Shown here: positions 34,958-43,036 of the stretch, piece by piece
How the letters are laid out: each line of letters opens with the position of its first letter
How positions within the stretch are numbered: position 1 is the stretch's first letter
Origin: CAYYMH01 sp964472785
Lineage (GTDB): Bacteria > Zhuqueibacterota > Zhuqueibacteria > Thermofontimicrobiales > Thermofontimicrobiaceae
Reading direction: 5' to 3'
Assembly (NCBI GenBank): GCA_964472785.1
Contig: CAYYMH010000034.1
Location: 1 to 43,926 of the forward strand
Length of the DNA: 43,926 nucleotides
Translations under genes and position numbers: made by a program
Notes under the pieces: generated by a model
What the model was told of the DNA's origin: nothing
Database searches by the model: none
The model's input: the letters and a program-made list of their open reading frames with translations, nothing else

Positions 34958-35037
34958 ATTCTTTAATTGCCTGAATAATCACAAAATAATTTTGATTAAC
35001 TATAGAAAAATTTAGAACCAAACACAGGAGTTATCCA

Positions 35038-35901
35038 ATGAAAAGGCTTTTCACTATTGCTATGCTGATTTTAATGATGATGATAGCACATCCTGTTAAA
35101 GCCGGTGATCTTTTTGAAGAAAATCATCATGCCAATTCATTATTAACACCTTCAAAAATGACACGGCTGTCGGTGGAATATTTTAATCCGCTGGGCGCGG
35201 AGAGTTTGCAGGACACAACCGCGCTTACCAGAGAACAGCAGTTAGCTCAATTACCCGGCTACAAACTTCCGAAAAAAGCATTGTTTTTCTCGGCTGTTAT
35301 TCCTGGTGCTGGTGAATTGTATGTAAAATCTTATCTCAAAGCAGCGGCGTTTTTCTTAATCGAAGTTGGTGCCTGGACCTATTACGGTGTATACCAGAAA
35401 AAAGGTAAAGAACAAGAAGATAAGTACGAAAACTTCGCTAATGCGCATTGGGACTCAACAAAATGGAGGTTTTGGTATGATGGACTTACTGATAACCAAA
35501 AGAATAGTTTCACTCATGCAGGCCATATGTTAGAGTTGATCAGAGAAAGTAGAACGACTCAGCAATATTATGAGATGATTGGAAAATATTACGAGTTTTA
35601 TATTGGATGGGATGAGGTCGATGATCCAAATCAATTTGATTTAGAGGAATTATTTGGAGAGCACCGAGCTTCCCAAATTGTTGATGACTATATGAGTATG
35701 CGCGCGAAAAGCAATGACTTTTTCGCGCAGGCACGGAACGGCACCACCATTGCCATGATTAATCATTTGCTCAGTGCGGTTGACGCTGCCTGGACAGCAA
35801 AAATTAAAAATAATCGCCTCTTGAAGACAGCACTGAAAATGGAACAAATTCAATTTGATGATCGAGTGGAGCCCGTTTTATCACTCAAGTTTAAATGGTA
35901 G
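35038..35901 (+). CDS. Envelope protein of unknown function, paralogue 1 (DUF5683-like)
   Basis: 287 residues with a signal peptide (MKRLFTIAMLILMMMIAHPVKA). After a polar linker, LPKKALFFSAVIPGAGELYVKSYLKAAAFFLIEVGAWTYYGVY (about 79-121) shows the P-G-x-G-x-x-Y motif with flanking hydrophobic segments that recalls DUF5683/TM2-like proteins. A polar middle is followed by MINHLLSAVDAAW (about 238-250). The next gene repeats this plan, including NHLLSA(V/I)DA(A/V)W, so the pair arose by duplication. CAGGAG precedes the ATG. Function unknown; placement after the barrel protein suggests an envelope role. Confidence 0.75.
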   Translation: MKRLFTIAMLILMMMIAHPVKAGDLFEENHHANSLLTPSKMTRLSVEYFNPLGAESLQDTTALTREQQLAQLPGYKLPKKALFFSAVIPGAGELYVKSYLKAAAFFLIEVGAWTYYGVYQKKGKEQEDKYENFANAHWDSTKWRFWYDGLTDNQKNSFTHAGHMLELIRESRTTQQYYEMIGKYYEFYIGWDEVDDPNQFDLEELFGEHRASQIVDDYMSMRAKSNDFFAQARNGTTIAMINHLLSAVDAAWTAKIKNNRLLKTALKMEQIQFDDRVEPVLSLKFKW

Positions 35902-35908
35902 TTTTTAT

Positions 35909-36703
35909 ATGAAGAATATTCATTACATTATAATCGCTTTATTACTGCTTGTTGTTTCGATTAATACAGGATTGAGCGGAGAAGGCGAGGAAAATCAGAA
36001 ATCGGTATTCTTGCCATCACCGATTGCTGTCGAAAGATCAAAAATGAACTTTCGATTGATGTCAGAGGCTGAATTAACGGAAATTCAAACCAATCAGGAA
36101 AATAATCTGACACAGCATCCTGATTATAAACATCGCGGTAAAGCATTTATCCGCTCGTTACTTTTGCCCGGTTCCGGTGAACGATACCTGGGGAAAAAGA
36201 CGCTGGCAAAGGCATTTCTGATCACTGAAGTTACGCTGTGGGTGAGTTATTTCGCGTTTCGTGAATACGGGAACTGGGTCAGAGATGATGCGCTGGCTTA
36301 TGCGGCAACACACTCGGGCGCTGGCATTGATGGCAAACCATCTCAGTATTATGTGGACATTGGTAACTACAGCGATATTTATGAGTACAACGATGCGAAA
36401 CAGCGGATGCGGGAATTTGATAAAGTTTATGACACGGATGATTATTTTTGGGAGTGGGATTCCGATCAAAACCGACGTGAATTTGAAAATATGCGCATTG
36501 CCGGCGACAGGGCGATCAACCGTTCCGTTTTTGTGTTGGGCGGAATATTTGCAAACCATCTGCTCAGTGCGATTGACGCTGTGTGGCAGACGTATCGTCA
36601 CAACAAAGAGTTGAGCCAGGAAAATGAGGAGCAGGTAAAAATTCAAATTCAAAGTGACTTTAAAAACGGTGAAATATCGTTACATCTCAAGAAACTTTTT
36701 TGA
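35909..36703 (+). CDS. Envelope protein of unknown function, paralogue 2 (DUF5683-like)
   Basis: 264 residues from ATG 35909, seven bases after the preceding stop; the longer reading from 35855 overlaps the first paralogue and adds no signal peptide. Here MKNIHYIIIALLLLVVSINTGLSG is a clear signal peptide. GKAFIRSLLLPGSGERYLGKKTLAKAFLITEVTLWVSYFAFREYG (about 74-118) and FANHLLSAIDAVW (about 213-225) match the first paralogue. The aspartate- and tyrosine-rich middle differs. The Shine-Dalgarno is weak, suggesting translational coupling. Transcription ends at the hairpin at 36737. Confidence 0.75.
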   Translation: MKNIHYIIIALLLLVVSINTGLSGEGEENQKSVFLPSPIAVERSKMNFRLMSEAELTEIQTNQENNLTQHPDYKHRGKAFIRSLLLPGSGERYLGKKTLAKAFLITEVTLWVSYFAFREYGNWVRDDALAYAATHSGAGIDGKPSQYYVDIGNYSDIYEYNDAKQRMREFDKVYDTDDYFWEWDSDQNRREFENMRIAGDRAINRSVFVLGGIFANHLLSAIDAVWQTYRHNKELSQENEEQVKIQIQSDFKNGEISLHLKKLF

Positions 36704-36736
36704 TCGAAAGTCATCAAAATGGATATAGAAATTATG

Positions 36737-36768
36737 AATGCGAGTAACAATTATTACTCGCATTTTTT
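36737..36768 (+). terminator. Intrinsic terminator after the paralogue pair
   Basis: AATGCGAGTAA and TTACTCGCATT form 11 perfect pairs around CAATTA, followed by four further T residues. Confidence 0.88.
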
Positions 36769-36847
36769 ATGAACCGAATGCCGTGAATAATTTCGAATAT
36801 AGCGAATTGGATTTGTTAGAATTCTTTTTACTAAAGGGGTAATCGTT

Positions 36848-37798
36848 ATGGAAAATGTAATTATTGTTGGTACCGGACCTGCCGGACTGACTGCTGCGAT
36901 CTACGCAGCTCGAGCTGAATTAAATCCGCTGATATTAACCGGTGACACGCCGGGTGGCCAGATTACAATCACCGAAGCATTGGATAATTTTCCCGGTTTT
37001 CCGGAGGGCGTTTCCGGGTACGAGTTGTTTCAAAACTTCAAAAATCAGGCGGAACGGTTTGGAGCAAAGTTGATCTCTGACACCGCTGTTTCGGTGGACT
37101 TCTCGAAACAACCACTTGAAATTCAGGGACGTGAAAAAATGTACAAAACAAAAACCGTCATCATCTCGACCGGTTCTGATCCCCGAAAATTGAATGTTCC
37201 CGGAGAAAACGAGTTCGTCGGACAGGGCGTGTCATATTGCGCAACCTGTGATGGATTTTTCTTTCGCGATAAAAAAGTGATCGTTGTTGGTGGTGGTGAC
37301 AGTGCTGTTGAAGAAGCGTTGTTTTTGACAAAATTTGCATCATCGGTTACTATTGTCCACAGGCGTGCCAGGCTGCGGGCACATGCGCATTTGCAGAACC
37401 GGGCTCAGGCGAACAAGAAAATCGATTTTATTTGGGATTCGGTAGTCACGGAAATATTGGGCGACAAAACCGGAGGAGTGAACGGTGTGCGGTTAAAAAA
37501 TGTGAAAACTGAGGCGGAAAATATTTTTGAAACGGATGGCGTTTTCATTTTTATCGGACATATTCCCAATACTGAAATATTCCGCGGACAGGTAAAAATG
37601 GACGATTCCGGAATTATTATCACAGATAAACGGCAAAGAACCAGTGTGCCCGGCGTGTTTGCGGCAGGCGATGTGCAGGATCCCTTGTACAGGCAGGCAA
37701 TCACTTCAGCAGGCGCTGGCGCAGCCGCCGCAATGGAAGCAGAAAAGTTTGTCGCGGAGATGGAAGGGACGGCGTATCCGGGGAAATTGGAAAATTAA
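36848..37798 (+). CDS. trxB: Thioredoxin-disulfide reductase
   Basis: FAD/NADPH enzyme that reduces thioredoxin in the cytoplasm. 316 residues, normal. FAD-binding GTGPAGLTAAIYAARA (8-23), the redox pair C131-A-T-C134 in CATCDG, NADPH-binding GGGDSAVEEALFL and the C-terminal GVFAAGDVQD are all intact. AAAGGGG precedes the ATG. It stands alone between two terminators. Confidence 0.97.
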   Translation: MENVIIVGTGPAGLTAAIYAARAELNPLILTGDTPGGQITITEALDNFPGFPEGVSGYELFQNFKNQAERFGAKLISDTAVSVDFSKQPLEIQGREKMYKTKTVIISTGSDPRKLNVPGENEFVGQGVSYCATCDGFFFRDKKVIVVGGGDSAVEEALFLTKFASSVTIVHRRARLRAHAHLQNRAQANKKIDFIWDSVVTEILGDKTGGVNGVRLKNVKTEAENIFETDGVFIFIGHIPNTEIFRGQVKMDDSGIIITDKRQRTSVPGVFAAGDVQDPLYRQAITSAGAGAAAAMEAEKFVAEMEGTAYPGKLEN

Positions 37799-37845
37799 TT
37801 GACGGAAGTTATTTTTGAATGAATGAATTTGCATCAAATAAATGG

Positions 37846-37883
37846 AAAAGGGAAGCTGATATTAGTCATTTTGCTTCCCTTTT
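37846..37883. terminator. Bidirectional terminator between trxB and the STAS gene
   Basis: AAAAGGGAAGC and GCTTCCCTTTT form 11 perfect pairs around a 16-base loop. The A run on one side and T run on the other allow termination of both converging transcripts. Confidence 0.85.
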
Positions 37884-37910
37884 AAATAATTATCATTGCA
37901 TCATTGTGGC

Positions 37911-38237
37911 TTAATTTACTATTTCTTCCAGCGTCCCATAACTTTCCATACTCTGATCAATCCGTAGCATTTTAAATAATTTTTTTACTGTACCTCCTAA
38001 CTTCAGCAATTTGACATCTCCGTCTTTTTGCCGCATCCGTTTCACCAGAGACAAAATAGCGCCAATACCGGTGCTGTCAATTTCCTCCAATTTTTCTACA
38101 TCCAAAATAACCAGACGAACAGCATTATTTAAAATCCGATTTGTCTCTTGTTTTAAGTCAATGATATTTTGAGCGTTGAGCACACCATTAATTCTTATCA
38201 GTTCGGTGTTGTGATTCAGTTTTTCAATGTCCAGCAC
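37911..38237 (-). CDS. STAS-domain anti-sigma factor antagonist
   Basis: Partner-switching regulator that binds an anti-sigma kinase when unphosphorylated. 108 residues from GTG 38235-38237; AGGAGG at 38245-38250 gives seven-base spacing, whereas the longer TTG reading would translate it. The phosphorylatable serine is S55 in EIDSTGIGAILS. LILDVEKL-type strand and KLLKLGGTVKKLFKMLRID match the STAS fold. It is last in a minus-strand set with a PP2C phosphatase and an ATP-binding kinase, the usual RsbV/RsbU/RsbW trio. Confidence 0.92.
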   Translation of the reverse strand: MLDIEKLNHNTELIRINGVLNAQNIIDLKQETNRILNNAVRLVILDVEKLEEIDSTGIGAILSLVKRMRQKDGDVKLLKLGGTVKKLFKMLRIDQSMESYGTLEEIVN

Positions 38238-38244
38238 GTTCTCT

Positions 38245-38250
38245 CCTCCT
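38245..38250 (-). promoter_or_regulatory. Shine-Dalgarno AGGAGG fixing the STAS gene start
   Basis: Minus-strand AGGAGG seven bases before GTG 38237; supports the shorter reading. Confidence 0.7.
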
Positions 38251-38315
38251 GATTTTTCCTGTAATCTAACCAATCATCAGCTCGCTATTGTTTAGCATAA
38301 ATTTTTTCTTGCGTT

Positions 38316-39443
38316 TCATTTAATTCGTTTTAAAACAGAAATTGATATATCGTCATATTGGATCGTGTTCACAGAATGGTTTTGGATAATATCCAAGATG
38401 CCTTCTGATATTTCTTTGGCGGACAAGTAATAATGGTCCGAAATCCACTTTTTGGTCAGGTCAAGTCCTAACATTTCATTTTGCGTATTTTTGGCATCGG
38501 TAACACCATCCGAAAAGACAATCAGAAAATCACCGGGGTTCAAATGCTTTTTACCTTCGAAATATTCACATGAGGTAAATGCCGGAATTCCGCCGCCGTG
38601 ATTGAGTTCTGACAGCGTTTGCTTCTCACGATTGAACAGGTAACTTGGCATGTGTCCCGCATTGGTATATGAAAATGAATTCTTGTTAAAATCAAACTGT
38701 GCCAACAGGAGCGTGATGAATACATCCTGAAGAAAAGGATCAATGTCAACAAGCTGGGACAATCTGTTTAATACATCCGAAGGTTTGACAGACTGTTCGG
38801 ATAAGATCATCGGATAGAGCAAGCCTCTTAAATAACCCATAAAAGAATAAGCGAAAAATTTTGCTTTTGTCCCTTTGCCCATGACATCGGCGAAAATGAA
38901 GTTGTATATCAACTCCCCTTGCTTCACAAAATCGATCAGATCCCCGCCCCCGGTTTTCGCCGGCATGGTAATAAAATTGATGTCATAATTCATGATATTA
39001 GGCGGTTGCTGATGAACGAATGCCGAATTTACTTCATTGGAAAATCGGGTGAGCGAGTCTTCGCGATAGACTCTGGAGCGCTCCAAAAGCAGATGTACAC
39101 GTCGCAGTAATACCGCCGGCTTTATCGGTTTAAGCAAAAAATCATCGGCGCCCATGGACAGCCCTTTAATTTTCGCTTCATCGGAATGCAACCCGGTCAG
39201 AAAAATAAAAGGTGTCAAATCTAATTCCGGGATTTGCCGAAGTTGCTCCCGAAATTGGAATCCATCAATTTTGGGCATTCTCACATCGGAGATGATCAAA
39301 TCCGGATGCGTTTTGCGGGCTTCGATAAGTCCCTGTTCACCATTCATTGCAGGTATAATATCATAACTGTTGCCAAGTACGCACGCTATCAATTTATGCA
39401 TCATTGGCTCATCTTCAACAACTAATATTTTATGTCGACTCAT
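38316..39443 (-). CDS. Response regulator with PP2C/SpoIIE phosphatase output (RsbU-like)
   Basis: 375 residues. An N-terminal receiver domain (about 5-120) has acidic E10-D11, phospho-acceptor D53 in LIISDVRMP and the lysine of FLLKPIKP. A PP2C/SpoIIE domain (about 155-375) shows metal-binding TGGGDLIDF, FADVMGKG, TNAGHMPSYL and VFSDGVTDAKN. Phosphorylation by an unlinked histidine kinase probably switches dephosphorylation of the STAS protein. It ends 79 bases before the STAS gene and starts two bases after the kinase gene ends. Confidence 0.93.
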   Translation of the reverse strand: MSRHKILVVEDEPMMHKLIACVLGNSYDIIPAMNGEQGLIEARKTHPDLIISDVRMPKIDGFQFREQLRQIPELDLTPFIFLTGLHSDEAKIKGLSMGADDFLLKPIKPAVLLRRVHLLLERSRVYREDSLTRFSNEVNSAFVHQQPPNIMNYDINFITMPAKTGGGDLIDFVKQGELIYNFIFADVMGKGTKAKFFAYSFMGYLRGLLYPMILSEQSVKPSDVLNRLSQLVDIDPFLQDVFITLLLAQFDFNKNSFSYTNAGHMPSYLFNREKQTLSELNHGGGIPAFTSCEYFEGKKHLNPGDFLIVFSDGVTDAKNTQNEMLGLDLTKKWISDHYYLSAKEISEGILDIIQNHSVNTIQYDDISISVLKRIK

Positions 39444-39444
39444 A

Positions 39445-39900
39445 TTACCATTTCTTTTCGATTCGTGTGACGTTTTTTAACGATCCTTTTGCTTTACGCA
39501 AATAATGAAATTTTTGAGATAATTTCTTTATCAGATATAAACCATAGCCCTTGACATGAAGTTCCGATAGATCTGGCTCATCCACTTCATCCGGGTTCCA
39601 CCGCTTTCCGTCATCTGAAATGATGATATTTAGTTTTGCTTTGGAAGATTTAAACTGCAACTTGATAAATTCCGGATTAGAATGCTTGCAGATATTGACG
39701 AAAATCTCCGTGACCACCAGCCGGCATTCGTCGAGCCAGTTTTCTGATACACTCGAATTAACCTCATTGATAAAATCGGTAGTGACCCTGCGAACGATTT
39801 CGAGATTATCCAGATGAGCAGGCAATTGAACTTCAAAACAGCGGTTTTTTATCGGCTTTAATTTTTCGGCGGATATTTTGTTTTTCTTTTTTGGGATCAA
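39445..39900 (-). CDS. ATP-binding anti-sigma-type serine kinase (RsbW/HATPase family)
   Basis: 151 residues. GHKL ATPase elements: N-box LVVTEIFVNICKHS with E65 and N69, G1 box ISDDGKRW (D96-D97-G98), and GYGLYLIKKLS (118-128). It likely phosphorylates the STAS protein and binds a sigma factor or other target; no sigma gene is nearby. The start is uncertain: the longest reading begins with TTG and has no clear Shine-Dalgarno, and family sequence begins near residue 20. Confidence 0.85.
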   Translation of the reverse strand: MIPKKKNKISAEKLKPIKNRCFEVQLPAHLDNLEIVRRVTTDFINEVNSSVSENWLDECRLVVTEIFVNICKHSNPEFIKLQFKSSKAKLNIIISDDGKRWNPDEVDEPDLSELHVKGYGLYLIKKLSQKFHYLRKAKGSLKNVTRIEKKW

Positions 39901-39941
39901 AGTGCTGTATTTAAATTTGGATTTCCGGTCAAAATTTATTG

Positions 39942-40065
39942 TTCACCGCAGAGACGCAAAGGACGCAGAGAACAGATTAGGAAATAATATAAATGACCAT
40001 TGAGTTATTGGTTTTTTTTGATTAACAATTAGACCGTAGGGGATGCACATGTGCATCCCTGGTAA
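39942..40065. repeat. 124-base direct repeat, copy 1, with 20-base palindrome
   Basis: Begins TTCACCGCAGAGACGCAAAG and ends with CCCTGGTAA. Repeated with about four differences at 40116-40238. Contains the perfect palindrome GGGATGCACATGTGCATCCC (40040-40059). No coding frame. Confidence 0.9.
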
Positions 40066-40115
40066 AAAAAATCATAAAAAAACTTTGCGTACTTGGCGTC
40101 TTCGCGTTTTAAAAA
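40066..40115. repeat. Spacer holding an inverted relative of the repeat ends
   Basis: Between the two copies, CTTTGCGTACTTGGCGTCTT (40083-40102) is an opposite-strand relative of the CGCAGAGACGCAAAGGACGC ends, so copy 1 plus this spacer has inverted termini like a small mobile element. Confidence 0.5.
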
Positions 40116-40238
40116 TTCACTGCAGAGACGCAAAGGACGCAGAGAACAGATTAGGAAATAATATAAATGACCATTGAGTTATTGGTTTTTTTGATTAACA
40201 ATTAGACCGTATGGGATACACATGTGCATCCCTGGTAA
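40116..40238. repeat. 123-base direct repeat, copy 2
   Basis: Begins TTCACTGCAGAGACGCAAAG. Compared with copy 1 it has one fewer T in the poly-T run and three substitutions, one of which turns the palindrome into GGGATACACATGTGCATCCC. It ends six bases before the treT stop. Confidence 0.9.
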
Positions 40239-40244
40239 TCTTTA

Positions 40245-41624
40245 CTATTTTATCAGATACGGATGTTTCACTTTCATGGATTGCATAATTTCACTGTAAG
40301 AAATATCATCCAACCGAAACTCGGGCAATTCATTGCTCTCGCCGGTGTAAAATTGCAATAGAATCAGGTAGCGCCGGATAATTTCCGGAATCAGGAAATT
40401 ACTTCTCACATGTTCTCTTCCGTTTTCACCGAGTGCTTTTGCCTCGTCGGGATGTTCCAGTAAAAAAGCCATTTTGTCAGCGATAGAGTCGATTTCCAGT
40501 GGATCGACCAGATAGCCTGTTTTTCCCTCAAGCACTTGTTTCACAATGCCACCAACTTTGGAACCGATAACCGGCGTTCCTTGCCACATGGCTTCCGTGA
40601 CAACCAGTCCGAAACCTTCGCGGGTCGAGATGTGAACAAACGCTTTCGCAAGATGCATCAGCGAACCAACAACCGGATCGTTGTTCTCCACATTAACCCA
40701 GAAACGAACATCCGGATCGTCACCGGCTTGCTTTATTAATTCTTCCAGCATCGCACCGCCTTCCGGGTCGTCGGAAGCGGTATTGCCTAAAAATATCAAA
40801 TAGGGCGCTGGAGCTGATTTTTTTTCATCGCGCATTTTTTGAAAGGCTTTCAAAATCGTCTTTTGATTCTTGTGAATATCATAGCGGGAAATAGCCGCCA
40901 AAATCGGCCGTTCCGGATCAATGTTATGTTCGTTAAATAAAGGCGCTAACACATCAATCGCCTCTTTGTCGGTGTACTGATGATTTTTTTTCACTAACGG
41001 ATCAATACACGGATAAATCTGATAAATCGGCACTTGAAGACCGGGTCCGATATATTCAGGCATGGTGAATATCGCGCCGGCGCATTGATTAATGTACGGA
41101 AGTAAAAACCGCCAGATGACTTTGTCCGGCGCTGATGTGTCAATATGACAACGCCACAATACATTACCATACATCACACCGTTCATGATGAGGGCAGCGG
41201 GCTGAGGGTCGTGAACTACCACCATGTCGGAAGCGATAAAGGTTTTTTTTGAGTTTTCATCAATCGTATCCAGATAGGCACCGAAGATCTCTTCCATTGT
41301 GATGGGTTGCTTCACTCCCTGAAGCAGATTGTGAAATTTTTTAGTCACATTGAAAAAACCGTCGTATCCCTGAATGACGTACCAGTCGGCATTAATGCCA
41401 AGCCCCCGGGTCAGGGGAATGACACTCTGCAGCATTTCTGCTACGCCACCGCCCATAAATGTTGAGTTTATATTTGCCCATTCTTTATCTCTTACCGGTT
41501 CAGCAAGTCGCTTCAACTCGTCAACTCGCTGCTGCCCGATAAAGGGCAGGTAATATTCAGCGCTCAACGAAATTGTCGGTTGGTATTTCTCCAGATATGT
41601 TTTTTCTTTTTTAGTCGTTCCCAT
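40245..41624 (-). CDS. treT: Trehalose synthase, TreT-type glycosyltransferase (GT4)
   Basis: TreT enzymes make trehalose from a nucleotide-glucose and glucose. 459 residues. An N-terminal acceptor half has NSTFMGGGVAEMLQ, HDPQPAALI and WRCHIDTS, which are characteristic of TreT rather than of generic GT4 enzymes. The C-terminal nucleotide-sugar half has STREGFGLVVTEAMWQGTPVIGSKVGG, the GT4 E-x7-E motif. No signal peptide; cytoplasmic. GGAG about nine bases upstream supports the ATG. It is preceded by a long AT-rich gap and is probably monocistronic. A trehalose-related but different acceptor is possible. Confidence 0.88.
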   Translation of the reverse strand: MGTTKKEKTYLEKYQPTISLSAEYYLPFIGQQRVDELKRLAEPVRDKEWANINSTFMGGGVAEMLQSVIPLTRGLGINADWYVIQGYDGFFNVTKKFHNLLQGVKQPITMEEIFGAYLDTIDENSKKTFIASDMVVVHDPQPAALIMNGVMYGNVLWRCHIDTSAPDKVIWRFLLPYINQCAGAIFTMPEYIGPGLQVPIYQIYPCIDPLVKKNHQYTDKEAIDVLAPLFNEHNIDPERPILAAISRYDIHKNQKTILKAFQKMRDEKKSAPAPYLIFLGNTASDDPEGGAMLEELIKQAGDDPDVRFWVNVENNDPVVGSLMHLAKAFVHISTREGFGLVVTEAMWQGTPVIGSKVGGIVKQVLEGKTGYLVDPLEIDSIADKMAFLLEHPDEAKALGENGREHVRSNFLIPEIIRRYLILLQFYTGESNELPEFRLDDISYSEIMQSMKVKHPYLIK

Positions 41625-42042
41625 TAAAACTGTCTCCTGCAGTTTTCCGAGTGAGTAAACTTATAAGGAAATTTTCACCGTTTTAATCTCCAAATGTTTC
41701 ATTGTTTTTATCTAAAAGCAATTCAAAATGAAAAAAGAGGTCTCATCCGGGACATGTTTTTTTAATACAGACAAAGTATTAAATTTGCTTAAAATTTAAA
41801 GTTGATTGAACAATGTGGTTTAACGTAATATAAATCAAGAGTATAGAAATCAATATATATAAATTTTCTGTTCAAAAAAGCTTAATATTAAATACCCATT
41901 AGTGATTTGCGCAATAAATGTGCCATTTGCACTTACTTGTAGCTACCCATGATTATATCGTGGCGAGGAAAGGGTTAAATAAAATAGCCGGGTAAAAAAA
42001 TGGACTTGATAAGTGAAATAACATTTATTTTAATATAAATGA
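41625..42042. other. 418-base gene-free, AT-rich gap upstream of treT
   Basis: No supported frame on either strand. Contains TTTAATAC/GTATTAAA (8 perfect pairs, 41761-41783) and an AT-only hairpin at 42022-42041. On the minus strand TTGATT-17-TATTAC is a possible treT promoter in the 41830-41870 area, weakly matched. Confidence 0.5.
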
Positions 42043-42702
42043 TCACTCTTGAATACAGACTAACGTTCCGATTGTTACAAAATCAAATAATTCAATCACA
42101 TCCTTATTTTTCATTCGGATGCAGCCATGGGATGATGGTTTTCCGATCAGTCCTTCTTCCTGCGTGCCATGGATATAAATACGCCGGTTATGAGAATCGA
42201 TTTTTCCGCCTCTATTGATTCCCTGCTCCAGTCCCTCAAGCCAGAGAATTCGGGTAATCACTAAATCATCTTCAACGTCAGTACTGTCTTTATAAATTCT
42301 GGCAATTCTTTTGGTATCAATACCGTATCTAAATATCGTCCCAATCTGTTTACCTTCACCAAATTTTTGAGAAATGCGATGCACGCCCAACGGAGTTTTG
42401 TTACTCCCTTGTTGATTACCGATTCCGTATTTTGAGGAGGAAACCGGGAAAATCCGAATAGTTTTTTCATTTTGAATGAGATATAATTTTTGGTCAGAAA
42501 TATCAACGATAATAGCGTATGCATCCGGGGCCATGTTGAATTGAGATTGAAGTGTGTTATAAGATCGAACCCAGGAAGGCGGTGCATCAGCAACCTGATT
42601 CATGAGTTTAGATTTTTTTGTCACCTGTGGCGGCGCTGATTCGGCTGAACATACCACGAATAGAATTATCAAATTAAGGTAAATCATAAAAGGAGTTTGC
42701 AT
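42043..42702 (-). CDS. L,D-transpeptidase (YkuD domain), exported
   Basis: Cross-links peptidoglycan through L,D bonds or attaches proteins to it. 219 residues. An N-terminal hydrophobic segment (about 6-19) ends in LFVVCSA, which could be a lipobox or a plain signal peptide. The YkuD domain (about 60-219) opens AYAIIVDISDQKLYLIQ and has the catalytic set H178 in YIHGT and S191-H192-G193-C194-I-R196. AAAGGA nine bases upstream supports the ATG. It stands alone; an AT-only hairpin follows the stop. Confidence 0.93.
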   Translation of the reverse strand: MQTPFMIYLNLIILFVVCSAESAPPQVTKKSKLMNQVADAPPSWVRSYNTLQSQFNMAPDAYAIIVDISDQKLYLIQNEKTIRIFPVSSSKYGIGNQQGSNKTPLGVHRISQKFGEGKQIGTIFRYGIDTKRIARIYKDSTDVEDDLVITRILWLEGLEQGINRGGKIDSHNRRIYIHGTQEEGLIGKPSSHGCIRMKNKDVIELFDFVTIGTLVCIQE

Positions 42703-42909
42703 CTTTCTGTTCCTTTCAGCTTGATTTCATTTGATATTTAAAATACCTGCAGAGAAAATTTAATCTACAATCTTATTACCACACACTTTTTATTAACCCG
42801 GATTTTTAAAGATTGTTTCTGATATTTTAAGAATTTTGAAAAGTGAATCTTTATTCATAATCCATTTTTACCTTTACAATTTGCTCAACGAAAAATAAAA
42901 TCATAAAAC
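42703..42909. other. Gene-free AT-rich stretch upstream of the L,D-transpeptidase
   Basis: No frame or convincing promoter is seen. Together with the adjacent inverted-repeat element it forms a gap of about 334 bases. Confidence 0.5.
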
Positions 42910-43027
42910 ACAAATCCCAAATAACAAATAAATTTCAATCCCCAAATCCCAAACCAGCAATGTTTCGATCATTGAAAATTTGAATTTGGGATTTGTTTGG
43001 GATTTGTATTTTTGTCATTTGGAATTT
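42910..43027. repeat. Nested inverted-repeat element built on AAATCCCAAA units
   Basis: Three perfect arm pairs are nested: 42910-42921 with 42996-43007 (12 bases), 42943-42953 with 42985-42995 (11 bases) and CAATG/CATTG at 42958-42962 and 42970-42974. The right flank (GTCATTTGGAATTT) continues the same word pattern. No coding capacity; it lies just before the stop of the next gene. Confidence 0.7.
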
Positions 43028-43036
43028 CAAAAAAAC

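Noticed and set aside
39942..40238. CRISPR array suggested by the direct repeats
   Set aside because: Only two units of 124 bases, no short regular repeat-spacer pattern and no cas genes.
42022..42041. Hairpin CATTTAT/ATAAATG just after the L,D-transpeptidase stop
   Set aside because: Seven AT-only pairs and no clean T run; too weak to call a terminator, although the position is right.
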